From: an uncultured Oscillospiraceae bacterium
GTDB taxonomy: Bacteria > Bacillota > Clostridia > Oscillospirales > Ruminococcaceae
Assembly: GCA_934513685.1 (NCBI GenBank)
Contig: CAKSWY010000017.1
Span: 1 to 57,512 of the forward strand
Reading direction: 5' to 3'
DNA length: 57,512 nucleotides
Positions 1 through 9,837 of the stretch are shown piece by piece. Each line of letters begins with the position of its first letter. Position 1 is the stretch's first letter. The notes under the pieces were generated by a model. It was not told the DNA's origin and did no database searches. It saw only the letters and a program-made list of their open reading frames with translations. The translations under genes were made by a program, and so were the position numbers.

Positions 1-141
1 TTGGCAATGCAGGTGCATTGCAGAAGTATAGTCCCGGAGGGGCACAGCATTTTCACGATATGTGACCGAATCGACCACCGGAAACCGGGTCAACATTGAA
101 AACGCATACGCGGCGGGCGCTCTCCCCCTCAAAAAGAAAAA
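1..141. other. left edge without a recognised gene
   Basis: No convincing coding frame or RNA gene is visible here. The only structure is a perfect 8-bp inverted repeat, GCAATGCA at 4-11 and TGCATTGC at 14-21, separated by two bases. It may be an operator or the base of a hairpin belonging to whatever lies to the left. Confidence 0.4.
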
Positions 142-181
142 GCCTCCGGTGCGCGGCCCGTTCAAGCCGCACCCCGGAGGC
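142..181 (-). terminator. Rho-independent terminator after argF
   Basis: GCCTCCGG at 142-149 pairs with CCGGAGGC at 174-181, with further GC pairing inside. Read on the minus strand the stem is followed by a T-rich tract (complement of 131-141). It lies just after the argF stop and closes the arginine gene row. Confidence 0.85.
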
Positions 182-202
182 AATTTTTCTGTTTTTGCGC
201 GT

Positions 203-1117
203 TTACCGGCCGCCCATCAGAATGGCCAGCACGGCCTTCTGGGCGTGCAGACGGTTCTCGGTCTCTTCAAAGATCTCATCGGCGTGGCGCTCGAAGGTCT
301 CCACCGCGATCTCCTCGCCCTTGCGGGCGGGCAGGCAGTGCAGCACCATGCAGTCGGGCTTGGCCAGGGCCAGCAGCTCTTCGTTCACCTGATAGCCCCG
401 GAAATGACGGCGGCGGAGCAGCTGCTCCTCCTCGCTGCCGGTGCTGATCCAGGCGTCGGTGTACACCACATCGGCCCCCTGTGCGCCCGCCTTCGGGTCG
501 GTGGAGAGGCTGAACTTATCCCCGTAGGCTTTGGCGTACTCCAGCACCGTGCGGGACGGCTCACACCCCTCGGGGCAGACGGCGCTCACCTGCATTCCGG
601 CCATCAGGCCGCCCACAATCAGGCTGTTGGCCATGTTGTTGCCGTCACCCACAAAGCACAGCTTCTTGCCCTCCAGGCTGCCCTTTTTCTCCCGGATGGT
701 CATCAGATCGGCCAGCACCTGGCAGGGGTGGGCGTAGTCGGTCAGGCCGTTGATGACGGGCACGCCGCTCCACTGGGCCAGGGCCTCGGCATCGCTCTGC
801 TTGTAGGTGCGGATCATAATGCCGTCGTAATAGCGGCCCAGGGTGCGGGCCGTATCCTCAATGGCCTCGCCATAGCCAAGCTGCATCTCGGTCACGGCGT
901 TGAGGTAATGGGCCAGGCCGCCCAGCTGGTACATACCCACCTGAAAGCTGGCGCGGGTGCGGGTGCTGGGCTTTGCAAAAATCAACGCCAGGCTTTTGCC
1001 CGCCAGCAGGGGGTGGGCGCGGCCCGCCTTGCGGTCGGCCTTCAACTCGTCGGCCACGTCCAGGATGTGAAACAATTCCTCCCGGGTCAGGTCGCTCATT
1101 TTCAGCAGGTGCTTCAT
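203..1117 (-). CDS. argF: ornithine carbamoyltransferase
   Basis: Transfers the carbamoyl group of carbamoyl phosphate to ornithine to give citrulline, the sixth step of arginine synthesis, in the cytosol. The 304-residue product has the usual family length. It shows the carbamoyl-phosphate signature STRTR at about 51-55, HPCQ at about 130-133 and the ornithine-side HCLP at about 260-263. The ATG at 1117 follows a good ribosome site (AAGGAGG). It is the last gene of the arginine row, downstream of argD, and seems to have an additional promoter of its own inside the argD end. An anabolic role is favoured over a catabolic one because all neighbours are biosynthetic. Confidence 0.96.
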   Translation of the reverse strand: MKHLLKMSDLTREELFHILDVADELKADRKAGRAHPLLAGKSLALIFAKPSTRTRASFQVGMYQLGGLAHYLNAVTEMQLGYGEAIEDTARTLGRYYDGIMIRTYKQSDAEALAQWSGVPVINGLTDYAHPCQVLADLMTIREKKGSLEGKKLCFVGDGNNMANSLIVGGLMAGMQVSAVCPEGCEPSRTVLEYAKAYGDKFSLSTDPKAGAQGADVVYTDAWISTGSEEEQLLRRRHFRGYQVNEELLALAKPDCMVLHCLPARKGEEIAVETFERHADEIFEETENRLHAQKAVLAILMGGR

Positions 1118-1154
1118 GGGGCTTCCTCCTTCTTGTTTCGGAATCCGGTTTCAA

Positions 1155-1192
1155 AACAGCCGGGGCAGCCATAGCCGCCCCGGCCGCTGTTT
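1155..1192 (-). terminator. hairpin between argD and argF
   Basis: AAACAGC plus CGGGGC (1154-1166) pair with GCCCCG and GCTGTTT (1177-1192), leaving a three-base bulge. On the minus strand a short TTTT follows. It may be a weak terminator or an mRNA-processing stem in the argF leader. Confidence 0.45.
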
Positions 1193-1212
1193 GCTTTGTG
1201 TTTTTCAGGCCA

Positions 1213-1241
1213 AGTATACCATATTCTCTGCCGGTTTTACA
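1213..1241 (-). promoter_or_regulatory. internal promoter for argF
   Basis: On the minus strand an extended -10, TGGTATACT (1221-1213), lies 17 bases from a weak -35 TGTAAA (1241-1236). The same TGGTATACT string occurs in several other promoters of this window. It overlaps the argD stop and would allow argF to be transcribed separately from the upstream genes. Confidence 0.5.
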
Positions 1242-2415
1242 GGGCCGACAGCACCTCGTTCAGAATCTGCAGCGCCTTTTCAATGTCCTCATTGGTCAGC
1301 ACCAGCGGGGGCAGCAGGCGCAGGCGGGTCTTGGCGGTCAGGCACAGAAGGCCCTTGTTCTGGCAGGCAGTCAGCACCTCTTTGGCACTGATGCCCTCCT
1401 CAAAGGCGATGCCCACCATCAGGCCCAGGCCGCTCACCTCCTGCACATGGGGCAGCTTGTCCAGCCCCGCCCGCAGGGTGACGGCCTTGGCGCGCACGTC
1501 GGCCAGCATCTCATCGGTGAGCTTGTTCATCACCACGTTGGCGCCGGCGCACACCACCGGGTTGCCGCCGAAGGTGGTGCCGTGGGTGCCGGGGCCCATG
1601 CCCTTGGCCACCTTTTCGCTCATCAGCACCGCGCCGATGGGCAGGCCGCCGCCCAGGCCCTTGGCCAGGCTGACCACGTCCGGCTGCACGTCGAACTGCT
1701 CATAGGCCAGGAAGGTGCCGGTGCGGCCGATGCCGGTCTGCACCTCGTCCACAATGATGAGGATGTCGTGCTCATGGCAGTAGGCGTTCACCTTGGAGAC
1801 ATAGTCCTTGTCCAGCGCGCACACGCCGCCCTCGCCCTGCACCATCTCCATGATGACCGCGCAGGTGGCGGGGGTCACGGTTTTCAGGAAGGCCTCGTAA
1901 TCGTTGGCGGGGGTGTAGGCAAAGCCCTCGTTGAAGGGGCCGAAGTAGTGGTGGAACACCTCCTGGCCGGTGGCAGTCAGGGAGGCCAGGGTGCGGCCGT
2001 GGAAGCTGTTCACCAGGCTGATGACCTGATAGCGGCCCTCGCCGTAGGTGTCGCAGCTGTACTTGCGGGCCGCCTTCATGGAGCCTTCGTTGGCCTCGGC
2101 ACCGGAGTTGGCGAAGAACACCTTGTCAAAGCCGGTGCGCTTGCACAGGGTCTCGGCCAGCTGGCCGCAGGGGTCGGTGTAGTACAGGTTGGAGGTATGC
2201 TGCAGCTTGCCCGCCTGCTCGCTCACGGCGGCCACCCAGTCCGGGTCGCAGTAGCCCAGGCTGTTCACGCCGATGCCGCTGGTGAAATCCAGATATTCCT
2301 TGCCGTCAAAATCGGTGACATGCAGCCCGCGGCCCTGCTCCAGGGCGATCTGGTTGCGGCCATAGGTGTGGGCCACATGGGCATTGTCCCGTTCAATGAT
2401 CTGCTGATTGGTCAT
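1237..2415 (-). CDS. argD: acetylornithine aminotransferase
   Basis: A PLP-dependent class III aminotransferase that converts N-acetylglutamate semialdehyde to N-acetylornithine using glutamate. At 392 residues it is full length. The cofactor aspartate sits in DEVQTG (about 223-228) and the PLP-binding lysine in SLAKGLGGG (K252). The start at 2415 has a GGGGAGGG ribosome site. It lies between argB and argF in the order argC-argJ-argB-argD-argF common in Gram-positive bacteria. ArgD enzymes often also serve lysine synthesis as succinyldiaminopimelate aminotransferase; that side activity cannot be judged here. Confidence 0.95.
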   Translation of the reverse strand: MTNQQIIERDNAHVAHTYGRNQIALEQGRGLHVTDFDGKEYLDFTSGIGVNSLGYCDPDWVAAVSEQAGKLQHTSNLYYTDPCGQLAETLCKRTGFDKVFFANSGAEANEGSMKAARKYSCDTYGEGRYQVISLVNSFHGRTLASLTATGQEVFHHYFGPFNEGFAYTPANDYEAFLKTVTPATCAVIMEMVQGEGGVCALDKDYVSKVNAYCHEHDILIIVDEVQTGIGRTGTFLAYEQFDVQPDVVSLAKGLGGGLPIGAVLMSEKVAKGMGPGTHGTTFGGNPVVCAGANVVMNKLTDEMLADVRAKAVTLRAGLDKLPHVQEVSGLGLMVGIAFEEGISAKEVLTACQNKGLLCLTAKTRLRLLPPLVLTNEDIEKALQILNEVLSAL

Positions 2416-2461
2416 GGTGTTTCCCTCCCCGGCGGCGCTCCGCCGTAGTTTCAGGCCGGAT

Positions 2462-2475
2462 GCGCGGTACCGCGC
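2462..2475. repeat. 14-bp palindrome between argB and argD
   Basis: GCGCGGTACCGCGC is a perfect palindrome in the 108-bp gap between argB and argD. With flanking GCCGG/CCGGC it can form a longer hairpin in the operon mRNA. No T-run follows, so it is probably an mRNA-stability or processing element, not a terminator. Confidence 0.4.
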
Positions 2476-2523
2476 CTGCCCGGCACAGGTTTTATTGTGA
2501 GGAATTTTGTGCAGGGCGCGGGT

Positions 2524-3381
2524 TTACCGCACATGGCCCCGGCGGTAGAACAGCGTACCGCTGCCCCGGTCGGAGAAGATCTCCAGCAGGATGGAGTGCA
2601 GCACACGGCCGTCGATGATGCTGGCCTCGTTCACGCCGCGGTAAATGGCATCGGCCAGGCCCTCGATCTTGGGAATCATGCCGCCGGAAATGATACCGGA
2701 CTCTTTGTAGCCGTCGATCTCGCTCACCTCCACGGTGGGAATAAGCGTGCTCTCGTCGTCCTTATTGCGCAGCAGGCCCGCAATGTCGGTCATCATCACC
2801 AGTTTCTGGGCCTTCAGGGCAATGGCGATGGCGGCGGCAGCGGTATCGGCGTTCAGGTTGTAGGCCACGCCGTTCTCGTCCATGCCCACGCTGGCGATCA
2901 CGGGAATGAAACCGTCGTCCAGCAGGCGGTCGATCAGGCGGGTGTCCACCCGCTCCACGTTGCCCACATAGCCCAGATCCTTATCGGCCACCTTGCTGCA
3001 CCGGATCATCTGCCCGTCAATGCCGCACAGACCCACGCCGCGGCCCCGCAGCATGGCCACCAGGTCCTTGTTCACCTCGCCCGCCAGCACCTGCTGCACC
3101 ACCATCATGGTGGTCTCGTCGGTGTAGCGCAGGCCGTCCACAAAGCGGCTCTCGTGGCCGATAGCCTTCAGCATCTTGTTGATGGAGGGGCCGCCGCCGT
3201 GCACCAGCACCACCCGCACGCCCAGCAGGGTGAGGGTGATCAGGTCGTTCATCACGGCAGTTTTCAGCTCTTCGTTTACCATGGCGTTGCCGCCATACTT
3301 CACCACCAGCGTGGTGCCGTGGTATTTCTGGATGTAGGGGGTCGCCTCGCTGAACAGCTTGGCCATCTCTTCGTTCTTCAC
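2524..3381 (-). CDS. argB: acetylglutamate kinase
   Basis: Phosphorylates N-acetylglutamate, the second step of arginine synthesis and the usual feedback point in organisms with a cyclic pathway. The 285-residue protein belongs to the amino acid kinase family, with the phosphate-binding KYGG at 28-31 and HGGGPSI at 61-67. It follows argJ by only 34 bp, so the two are surely cotranscribed. Because ArgJ recycles the acetyl group, ArgB is expected to be the arginine-inhibited enzyme; an N-terminal helix like those of arginine-sensitive ArgB proteins is present (residues 1-18), but this inhibition is inference. Confidence 0.95.
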   Translation of the reverse strand: MKNEEMAKLFSEATPYIQKYHGTTLVVKYGGNAMVNEELKTAVMNDLITLTLLGVRVVLVHGGGPSINKMLKAIGHESRFVDGLRYTDETTMMVVQQVLAGEVNKDLVAMLRGRGVGLCGIDGQMIRCSKVADKDLGYVGNVERVDTRLIDRLLDDGFIPVIASVGMDENGVAYNLNADTAAAAIAIALKAQKLVMMTDIAGLLRNKDDESTLIPTVEVSEIDGYKESGIISGGMIPKIEGLADAIYRGVNEASIIDGRVLHSILLEIFSDRGSGTLFYRRGHVR

Positions 3382-3415
3382 CGGTATTTCCTCCTTTTGG
3401 GAACCGTCTGTGGCG

Positions 3416-4642
3416 TCAGGAACGGTAATCGCCGTTGATCTTCACGTAATCGTAGGTCAGATCGCAGCCCCAGGCCTTGCCCTCGGCCTCGCCGTCGCCC
3501 ATGTCCACCCGAACCAGAATGTCATGCTCCGACAGCACCTTGGAGGCTTCCTCTTCGCTGTAAGGATGGTAGGCGGCGTTTTCGCACACATACACGCTGC
3601 CCGCGGCGCTCTCCAGCCAGACGCAGCAGTGGTCCACCGAGAAGTCGCCCTGGGTGTAGCCGATGGCGCACAGGATGCGGCCCCAGTTGGCGTCGCGGCC
3701 GAACACCGCGGCCTTGAACAGGTTGGAGCAGACCACGCTCTTGGCAATGGCGCGGGCGGTGGCCTTGTCCTTGGCGTGGCTCACCTGGCAGGTGATCAGG
3801 TGGGAAGCGCCCTCGCCGTCAGAGGCGTGCAGCGCGGCCATGTGCTCGGCAATGGCGGTCAGGGCCGCCACGAAGTTGTCGTAGTCCTCCCCTTCGGCGG
3901 TGACCGGCTCGTTGCCCGCCAGGCCGTTGGCCAGAATGAGCAGCGTGTCGTTGGTGGAGGTGTCCAGATCCACCGACAGCTGGTTGTAGGTGGCCGGCAC
4001 CACCTGATGGATGGCCTTATCCAGCATTTCGGCGCTGATGGCGGCATCGGTGGTGTAGAAGGTGAGCAGGGTGGCCAGGTTGGGGGCGATCATGCCGCTG
4101 CCCTTGCCGATGGCACCCAAGGTGCAGGTCTTGCCGCCCAGAGCGAACTGCAGGGCGTACTGCTTGGGGTAGGTGTCCGTGGTCATGATGGCCTGAGCGG
4201 CGGCGGTGCTGCCCGCCTCGCCCCCGGCCAGCTGGGCCGCCGCCTCGGGAATGCCCTTGGCGAAGGGATCAATGGTCATGGGCTGGCCGATGACGCCGGT
4301 GGAGGAGGGCAGAATGTCCTCTTCCTTCAGGCCCAGGGCCCCTGCCGCCAGGCGGCAGCACTCGTTGGCCAGGTCAATGCCGTTGGCCGCGCAGGTGTTG
4401 GCGTTGCCGCTGTTCACCAGAATGGCCTGGGCGTGGCCGTCGGTCAGGTGGGCCTTATCCACTGTGATGGGCGCGCCCTTCACCTTGTTGCTGGTGTACA
4501 TACCGGCGGCGGTGCAGCGCACATCCGCCACGATGAGGGCCAGATCCTTCTTGTTGGGGTTGGCCCGGAAGCCGCAGTGCACGCCCGCGGCCTGAAAACC
4601 CTTTGCGGCGCAGACGCCGCCGGTCACTTCCTTGAATTCCAT
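3416..4642 (-). CDS. argJ: bifunctional glutamate N-acetyltransferase / amino-acid acetyltransferase
   Basis: Moves the acetyl group from N-acetylornithine to glutamate, and in bifunctional members also acetylates glutamate from acetyl-CoA, making a cyclic pathway possible. The 408-residue precursor carries the conserved self-cleavage site in PNLATLLTF, with Thr191 as predicted N-terminal nucleophile of the beta chain. An upstream in-frame ATG at 4780 exists but would overlap the end of argC; the start at 4642 gives the family N-terminus (MEFKEV) and follows a purine-rich GGGAGAG. No argA is present in the window, which fits a bifunctional ArgJ. Confidence 0.94.
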   Translation of the reverse strand: MEFKEVTGGVCAAKGFQAAGVHCGFRANPNKKDLALIVADVRCTAAGMYTSNKVKGAPITVDKAHLTDGHAQAILVNSGNANTCAANGIDLANECCRLAAGALGLKEEDILPSSTGVIGQPMTIDPFAKGIPEAAAQLAGGEAGSTAAAQAIMTTDTYPKQYALQFALGGKTCTLGAIGKGSGMIAPNLATLLTFYTTDAAISAEMLDKAIHQVVPATYNQLSVDLDTSTNDTLLILANGLAGNEPVTAEGEDYDNFVAALTAIAEHMAALHASDGEGASHLITCQVSHAKDKATARAIAKSVVCSNLFKAAVFGRDANWGRILCAIGYTQGDFSVDHCCVWLESAAGSVYVCENAAYHPYSEEEASKVLSEHDILVRVDMGDGEAEGKAWGCDLTYDYVKINGDYRS

Positions 4643-4731
4643 CGTTGTATCTCTCCCTTCTCCGCCCGCCGGTTGCGGGGGCGGAAACCCCGAATGCCGC
4701 CCATTTATGCGGCCGTTTCCGTTTGTACGGT

Positions 4732-5653
4732 TTATTCCAGGCCCTCGGTCTCCGGCAGGCCCAGCATCAGGTTCATGCACTGCACGGCTGCGCCGGAAGA
4801 GCCTTTGCCCAGGTTGTCAAACAAGCTCATCACCAGCAGCTGGCCCTCGTGGCCCACCACGAAGATCTCCATCTTGTCGCTGCCGGTGCGCAGGTTCGTG
4901 GTGAGGAACTTATCCTCCGGCAGCTCGTTCAGGGGGTGCACCAGCACCTGGCTCTCGCCCTGATAATAGTCCGCCAGGCAGGCGGCCACCCGCTCGGGGG
5001 TCACGTCCTGCACCAGATCCAGCCGCAGGGGCACCACGGTCTGCATTCCGCTGTAAAAATCGTCCACAATGGGGCAGAACAGCGGGGCGCCGGTCAGGCC
5101 GCACACGGCGGTCATCTCCGGCAGGTGCTTGTGCTTCAGGGTCAGGCCATAGCTGCGGGGGGCGCTGTACCCCTCGGGCCGGTCCGGCGCCTCATAGGCG
5201 GCGATCATGCTCTTGCCGCCGCCGGAATAGCCGGTGAGGCTGTAGCAGGTGAAGGGGAAGTAGGCGGGCAGCACGCCCTTCTGCACCAGCGGGGCCACCG
5301 TGCTGATGAAGCCGGAGGCGTGGCAGCCGGGCACGGCCACCCGGTTTGAGGCCTGGATCTTCTCCCGCTGGCCTTCCAGCTCGGGGAAGCCGTACACCCA
5401 GCCGGGGGCGGTGCGGTGCGCCGTGGAGGTATCCAGGATCTTCACGTTCTCGCTGACCAGCGGCATCACCTCTTTGGCTGCCGCATCCGGCAGGCACAAA
5501 AAGGCCAGATCGGCGGAATTGATGACCTTGGCCCGCTCGTTCACGTCCTTACGGCCTTCGGCCGAGATGGTCAGCAGCTCGATCTCCGGGCGCTTCTGCA
5601 GCCGCTCCACAATGCGCAGGCCGGTGGTGCCGGCGCTGCCGTCAATAAAAACC

Positions 5654-5667
<14 letters not shown>
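4732..5667 (-). CDS. argC: N-acetyl-gamma-glutamyl-phosphate reductase, short type
   Basis: Reduces N-acetylglutamyl phosphate to the semialdehyde with NADPH. At 311 residues it belongs to the short ArgC group, with the nucleotide loop GSAGTTG at 10-16 and the catalytic cysteine C115 in VPGCHASGF. It overlaps the end of argH by 14 bp, implying translational coupling, and is followed by argJ after 89 bp. Start choice is supported by a GGAGAAG ribosome site inside the argH end. Confidence 0.95.
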
Positions 5668-7060
<1,393 letters not shown>

Positions 7061-7147
7061 GGGTCTACTCTCCTAAATTCTGAATCTCGCTGTAATCAGC
7101 GTTTTATCGTGTGTAGTATGCCTATCCGATCGGTGGGCATATAAGAT

Positions 7148-7265
7148 GGGAAAAGCCGCCGGAAGCCCTGGCGGGCCGCGCCTGGCGCGGTCGCGTGGGG
7201 GATTGCTCCCGGCGGTCGGTTTTCCCTTGAGGGCGGCCCGGCCTGCTTGCAAAGGCCCGGCCGCC
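7148..7265 (-). terminator. two large hairpins between argG and argH
   Basis: First met on the minus strand is a stem of 12 pairs in 13 (7232-7244 with 7253-7265). Next comes a long arm pair joining 7148-7162 to 7209-7226 (GCCGCCGG/CCGGCGG plus GGGAAAA/TTTTCCC). The second stem ends with CTTTTCCC on the minus strand, giving a weak terminator shape. They could reduce transcription into argH or protect the 3' end of argG mRNA. Confidence 0.5.
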
Positions 7266-7285
7266 TGCTCGTTCACGGAACGATT

Positions 7286-8521
7286 TTACTTGATTTCAGG
7301 CCACTTGGCGCTGAGCTTCGCCCGCTCCTTGATGGACAGACCGAACAGGTTGATGAAGCCTGCGGCATCGGCCTGGTTGTAATCCTCGTCCACGCCGAAG
7401 GAAGCGGTCTGCTCATCATACAGGGTGTAGGGGCTGGTGACGCTGGCGGTGATGATGTTGCCCTTGTACAGCTTCAGCTTCACATCGCCGGTCACGGTCT
7501 TCTGGGTGGAGTCCACAAAGGCGTCCATGGCCTCACGCAGCGGGGTGAACCACTGGCCGTTGTACACCAGATCGGCGTACTTCTGGCCCACGATGGCCTT
7601 GAAGTGGCTGGTCTCCTTGTCCAGGGTGATGGTCTCCAGAACCTTGTGGGCCTGGTACAGGATGGCGCCGCCGGGAGTCTCGTACACGCCGCGGCTCTTC
7701 ATGCCCACCAGACGGTTCTCAACAATGTCCAGCAGACCGATGCCGTTGGCGCCGCCCACCTTGTTCAGGGCTTCCACCATGGCCACGCCGTCCAGCTCCT
7801 TGCCGTCCAGCTGAGTGGGCACGCCCTTCTCAAAGTGGATGGTCACATAGGTGGGAACATCGGGAGCCTGCTCGGGGCTGACGCCCAGCTCCAGGAAACC
7901 TTCCTTGTTGTACTGAGGCTCATTGGCGGGGCTCTCCAGATCCAGTCCCTCGTGGGACAGATGCCACAGGTTCTTATCCTTGGAGTAGTTGGTCTCGCGG
8001 CTGATGCGCAGGGGGATGTTGTGGGCCTCGGCGTAATCGATCTCCTCGTCACGGCTCTCGATGTTCCACTCACGCCAGGGGGCGATGATGGCCATATCGG
8101 GGGCGAAGGCCTTCAGGGTCAGCTCAAAACGCACCTGGTCGTTGCCCTTGCCGGTGCAGCCGTGGCAGATGGCGTCCGCGCCCTCCTTGTGGGCGATCTC
8201 GGCCAGAGCCTTGGCGATGCAGGGACGGGCGTGGCTGGTGCCCAGCAGGTAATCCTCATACTTGGCGTCCGCCTTCAGGCAGGGCCAGATGTAGTTTTCC
8301 ACGTAGTCCTTCTTCAGGTCCAGGATGTACAGCTTGGAAGCGCCGGTCTTTTTGGCCTTCTCTTCCAGGCCATCCAGCTCGGTGCCCTGGCCCACGTCGC
8401 CGGAAACGGCGATGACTTCGCAGTTGTTGTAGTTTTCCTTCAGCCAGGGAATGATGATGGAGGTGTCCAGGCCGCCGGAGTAAGCCAAAACAACTTTCTT
8501 GATGTCTTTCTTCTGTTTCAT
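7286..8521 (-). CDS. argG: argininosuccinate synthase
   Basis: Joins citrulline and aspartate at the cost of ATP to form argininosuccinate. The 411-residue protein starts with the PP-loop AYSGGLDTS (13-21) of the N-type ATP pyrophosphatases and has the usual family length. It is the first gene of the arginine row and is read from the promoter with ARG box about 100 bp upstream. Its codons are richer in GTT, GCT-free but AAG/GAA-type favoured choices than the neighbouring GC-extreme genes, consistent with strong expression. Start at 8521 follows AAAGGGAG. Confidence 0.97.
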   Translation of the reverse strand: MKQKKDIKKVVLAYSGGLDTSIIIPWLKENYNNCEVIAVSGDVGQGTELDGLEEKAKKTGASKLYILDLKKDYVENYIWPCLKADAKYEDYLLGTSHARPCIAKALAEIAHKEGADAICHGCTGKGNDQVRFELTLKAFAPDMAIIAPWREWNIESRDEEIDYAEAHNIPLRISRETNYSKDKNLWHLSHEGLDLESPANEPQYNKEGFLELGVSPEQAPDVPTYVTIHFEKGVPTQLDGKELDGVAMVEALNKVGGANGIGLLDIVENRLVGMKSRGVYETPGGAILYQAHKVLETITLDKETSHFKAIVGQKYADLVYNGQWFTPLREAMDAFVDSTQKTVTGDVKLKLYKGNIITASVTSPYTLYDEQTASFGVDEDYNQADAAGFINLFGLSIKERAKLSAKWPEIK

Positions 8522-8603
8522 TGCAGGTAACTCCCTTTCTCTATTCTGTATCCTGCGGGGCCGCCGGGCTTGCCGGGCCGCCGCCCGGAGCGCATCCGGG
8601 TGT

Positions 8604-8617
8604 TGAATAAATATTCA
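8604..8617. promoter_or_regulatory. ARG box (ArgR operator)
   Basis: TGAATAAATATTCA has perfect TGAAT/ATTCA arms four bases apart, matching the classical arginine-repressor half-site pattern. It lies just downstream of the -10 of the argG promoter, covering roughly +7 to +20, where a bound arginine repressor would block transcription. No argR gene is in the window. Confidence 0.8.
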
Positions 8618-8630
8618 TCTGACACGAATT

Positions 8631-8658
8631 ATTATACACTCATCTTCCCGTGCGTCAA
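8631..8658 (-). promoter_or_regulatory. sigma-A promoter of the arginine row
   Basis: On the minus strand TTGACG (8658-8653) and a perfect TATAAT (8636-8631) are 16 bases apart. The predicted start near 8624 precedes the ARG box, leaving a leader of about 100 bases before argG. Confidence 0.85.
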
Positions 8659-8830
8659 GGAAAAAACTGCACAAAGATTCGGTTTCATTCGCCGTTTTTT
8701 TGCCTTGTTTGCCGAGATGCTTCCGGAAATTCATCCCGGTTTCGCGCTGATGCGTCATTTCTGGTTTGCCGTGCTGCACATACCGATTATTTATGCAGAT
8801 TATGCAATTTCGTTCCGAGTGCCCGGCCGC
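8659..8830. other. gap upstream of the argG promoter
   Basis: This 172-bp stretch between the promoter and the stop of the fusion gene holds no gene that I can see. It contains the near-direct repeat TTATGCA/TTATGCAA around 8791-8808. No clear terminator for the fusion gene is visible. Confidence 0.4.
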
Positions 8831-9733
8831 TCACAGCTCCTGCCAGCGGCCGCCGTTCTCCGCCCCGCGCAGAATCCGGCGCACCTGCGCGGCAGGCAGC
8901 CTGTACTGCACCGGCTGGGGTTCTTCACTGCCCTCATGCAGCACGGCCCGCCAGGTGGTAATGCCCAGCCACCGGCCCATTTTGTAGCCGCAGCGGGGGT
9001 TGGTGCCCTCGTTCAAAAAGCCCAGCGCCCTGTGCATGGCGTCCGATTGGGGGTTTGGGCTGGTCACCACACCGTAGGCGTTCCAGTAGCCCTGGGCCTT
9101 CAGCAGGGCCAGCAGCGCGTTGTAGAGCATCGGCCCCACGCCGCGGCCCCGGGCCTCGGGCGCACAGTAAATGGTGGTCTCCACATCCCAGGCGTAGGCG
9201 TCCCAGTCCCGCCAGGGGTGGGCACAGGCGTACCCGAGCAGCTGGCCGTCCCCGTCCCGCGCCAGCAGGAAGGGGGCCTTTTTCAGGGTGGCCCGCACCA
9301 TTTTAATGTAGTTCTCCTCGGTGTCCGGCACCCAGTTGAAGGTGGCGGTGCTGTTCAGCACATACCACCGGTACAGTGCCAGCACCTCGGGCCCGTCCGC
9401 CGGGCGGGCCATGGTCAGGCGCGGGCGCATCCGCTCTTCCCACTGGGCAGCCATGGCTTCCTTCTCGGCCTTGGGCAGGGCCTTCACCTGGGCTTCCCGC
9501 CGCTGCCCCGGCCCCCGGCCGGGCACCGGCTGCCGCTCAGCCCAGGCCAGCTTTTCAAAGCCCTTGCCCCGCACGCACTTGCTGCCCTTGCCGGTGCGGT
9601 GGGCCTCCATGCGGGCATACAGGTCCTCCGTCCAGCCGGTGTAGAGGCTGCCGTCGGCACAGCGCACCATATACACCCAGCTTTCCGGCCGCTTTTCGGG
9701 CGCTTCCGTCGCGGTTTTCGGCAGTTCCGCCAT
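8831..9733 (-). CDS. GIY-YIG nuclease domain fused to a GNAT acetyltransferase
   Basis: Two domains in one 300-residue chain. Residues 17-100 match the small YhbQ/UPF0213-type GIY-YIG family: VYM at 20-22, YTG at 31-33, the arginine R41 and a glutamate E80 followed by the typical KALPKAEKEA helix. Residues 107-260 form a GNAT domain like phosphinothricin-type N-acetyltransferases, with NSTATFNW near 127-134 and the acetyl-CoA loop RGRGVG at 195-200. The nuclease family acts on DNA; the GNAT substrate is unknown. An AGAGGAGAGG ribosome site supports the ATG at 9733. It is a single gene, downstream of a small membrane-protein gene. The pairing of functions is unexplained. Confidence 0.85.
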   Translation of the reverse strand: MAELPKTATEAPEKRPESWVYMVRCADGSLYTGWTEDLYARMEAHRTGKGSKCVRGKGFEKLAWAERQPVPGRGPGQRREAQVKALPKAEKEAMAAQWEERMRPRLTMARPADGPEVLALYRWYVLNSTATFNWVPDTEENYIKMVRATLKKAPFLLARDGDGQLLGYACAHPWRDWDAYAWDVETTIYCAPEARGRGVGPMLYNALLALLKAQGYWNAYGVVTSPNPQSDAMHRALGFLNEGTNPRCGYKMGRWLGITTWRAVLHEGSEEPQPVQYRLPAAQVRRILRGAENGGRWQEL

Positions 9734-9766
9734 GGGGCATTCCTCTCCTCTTTTATCCTACAACTT

Positions 9767-9772
9767 ATTATA
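9767..9772 (-). promoter_or_regulatory. probable -10 box of the fusion gene
   Basis: TATAAT on the minus strand (9772-9767), in an AT-rich patch just before the gene, is 34 bp ahead of its start. No strong -35 is found at 17 bp (TTACCG), so this is a weak assignment. Confidence 0.4.
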
Positions 9773-9837
9773 TAATTTACTATACAATCCGGTAAATGCT
9801 GAATGCGGAATGCGGGCCGGGCTTTTTTCGCCGCGGC

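Noticed and set aside
973..2448. 491-codon plus-strand frame over argD
   Set aside because: Antisense to argD with skewed composition; no ribosome site.
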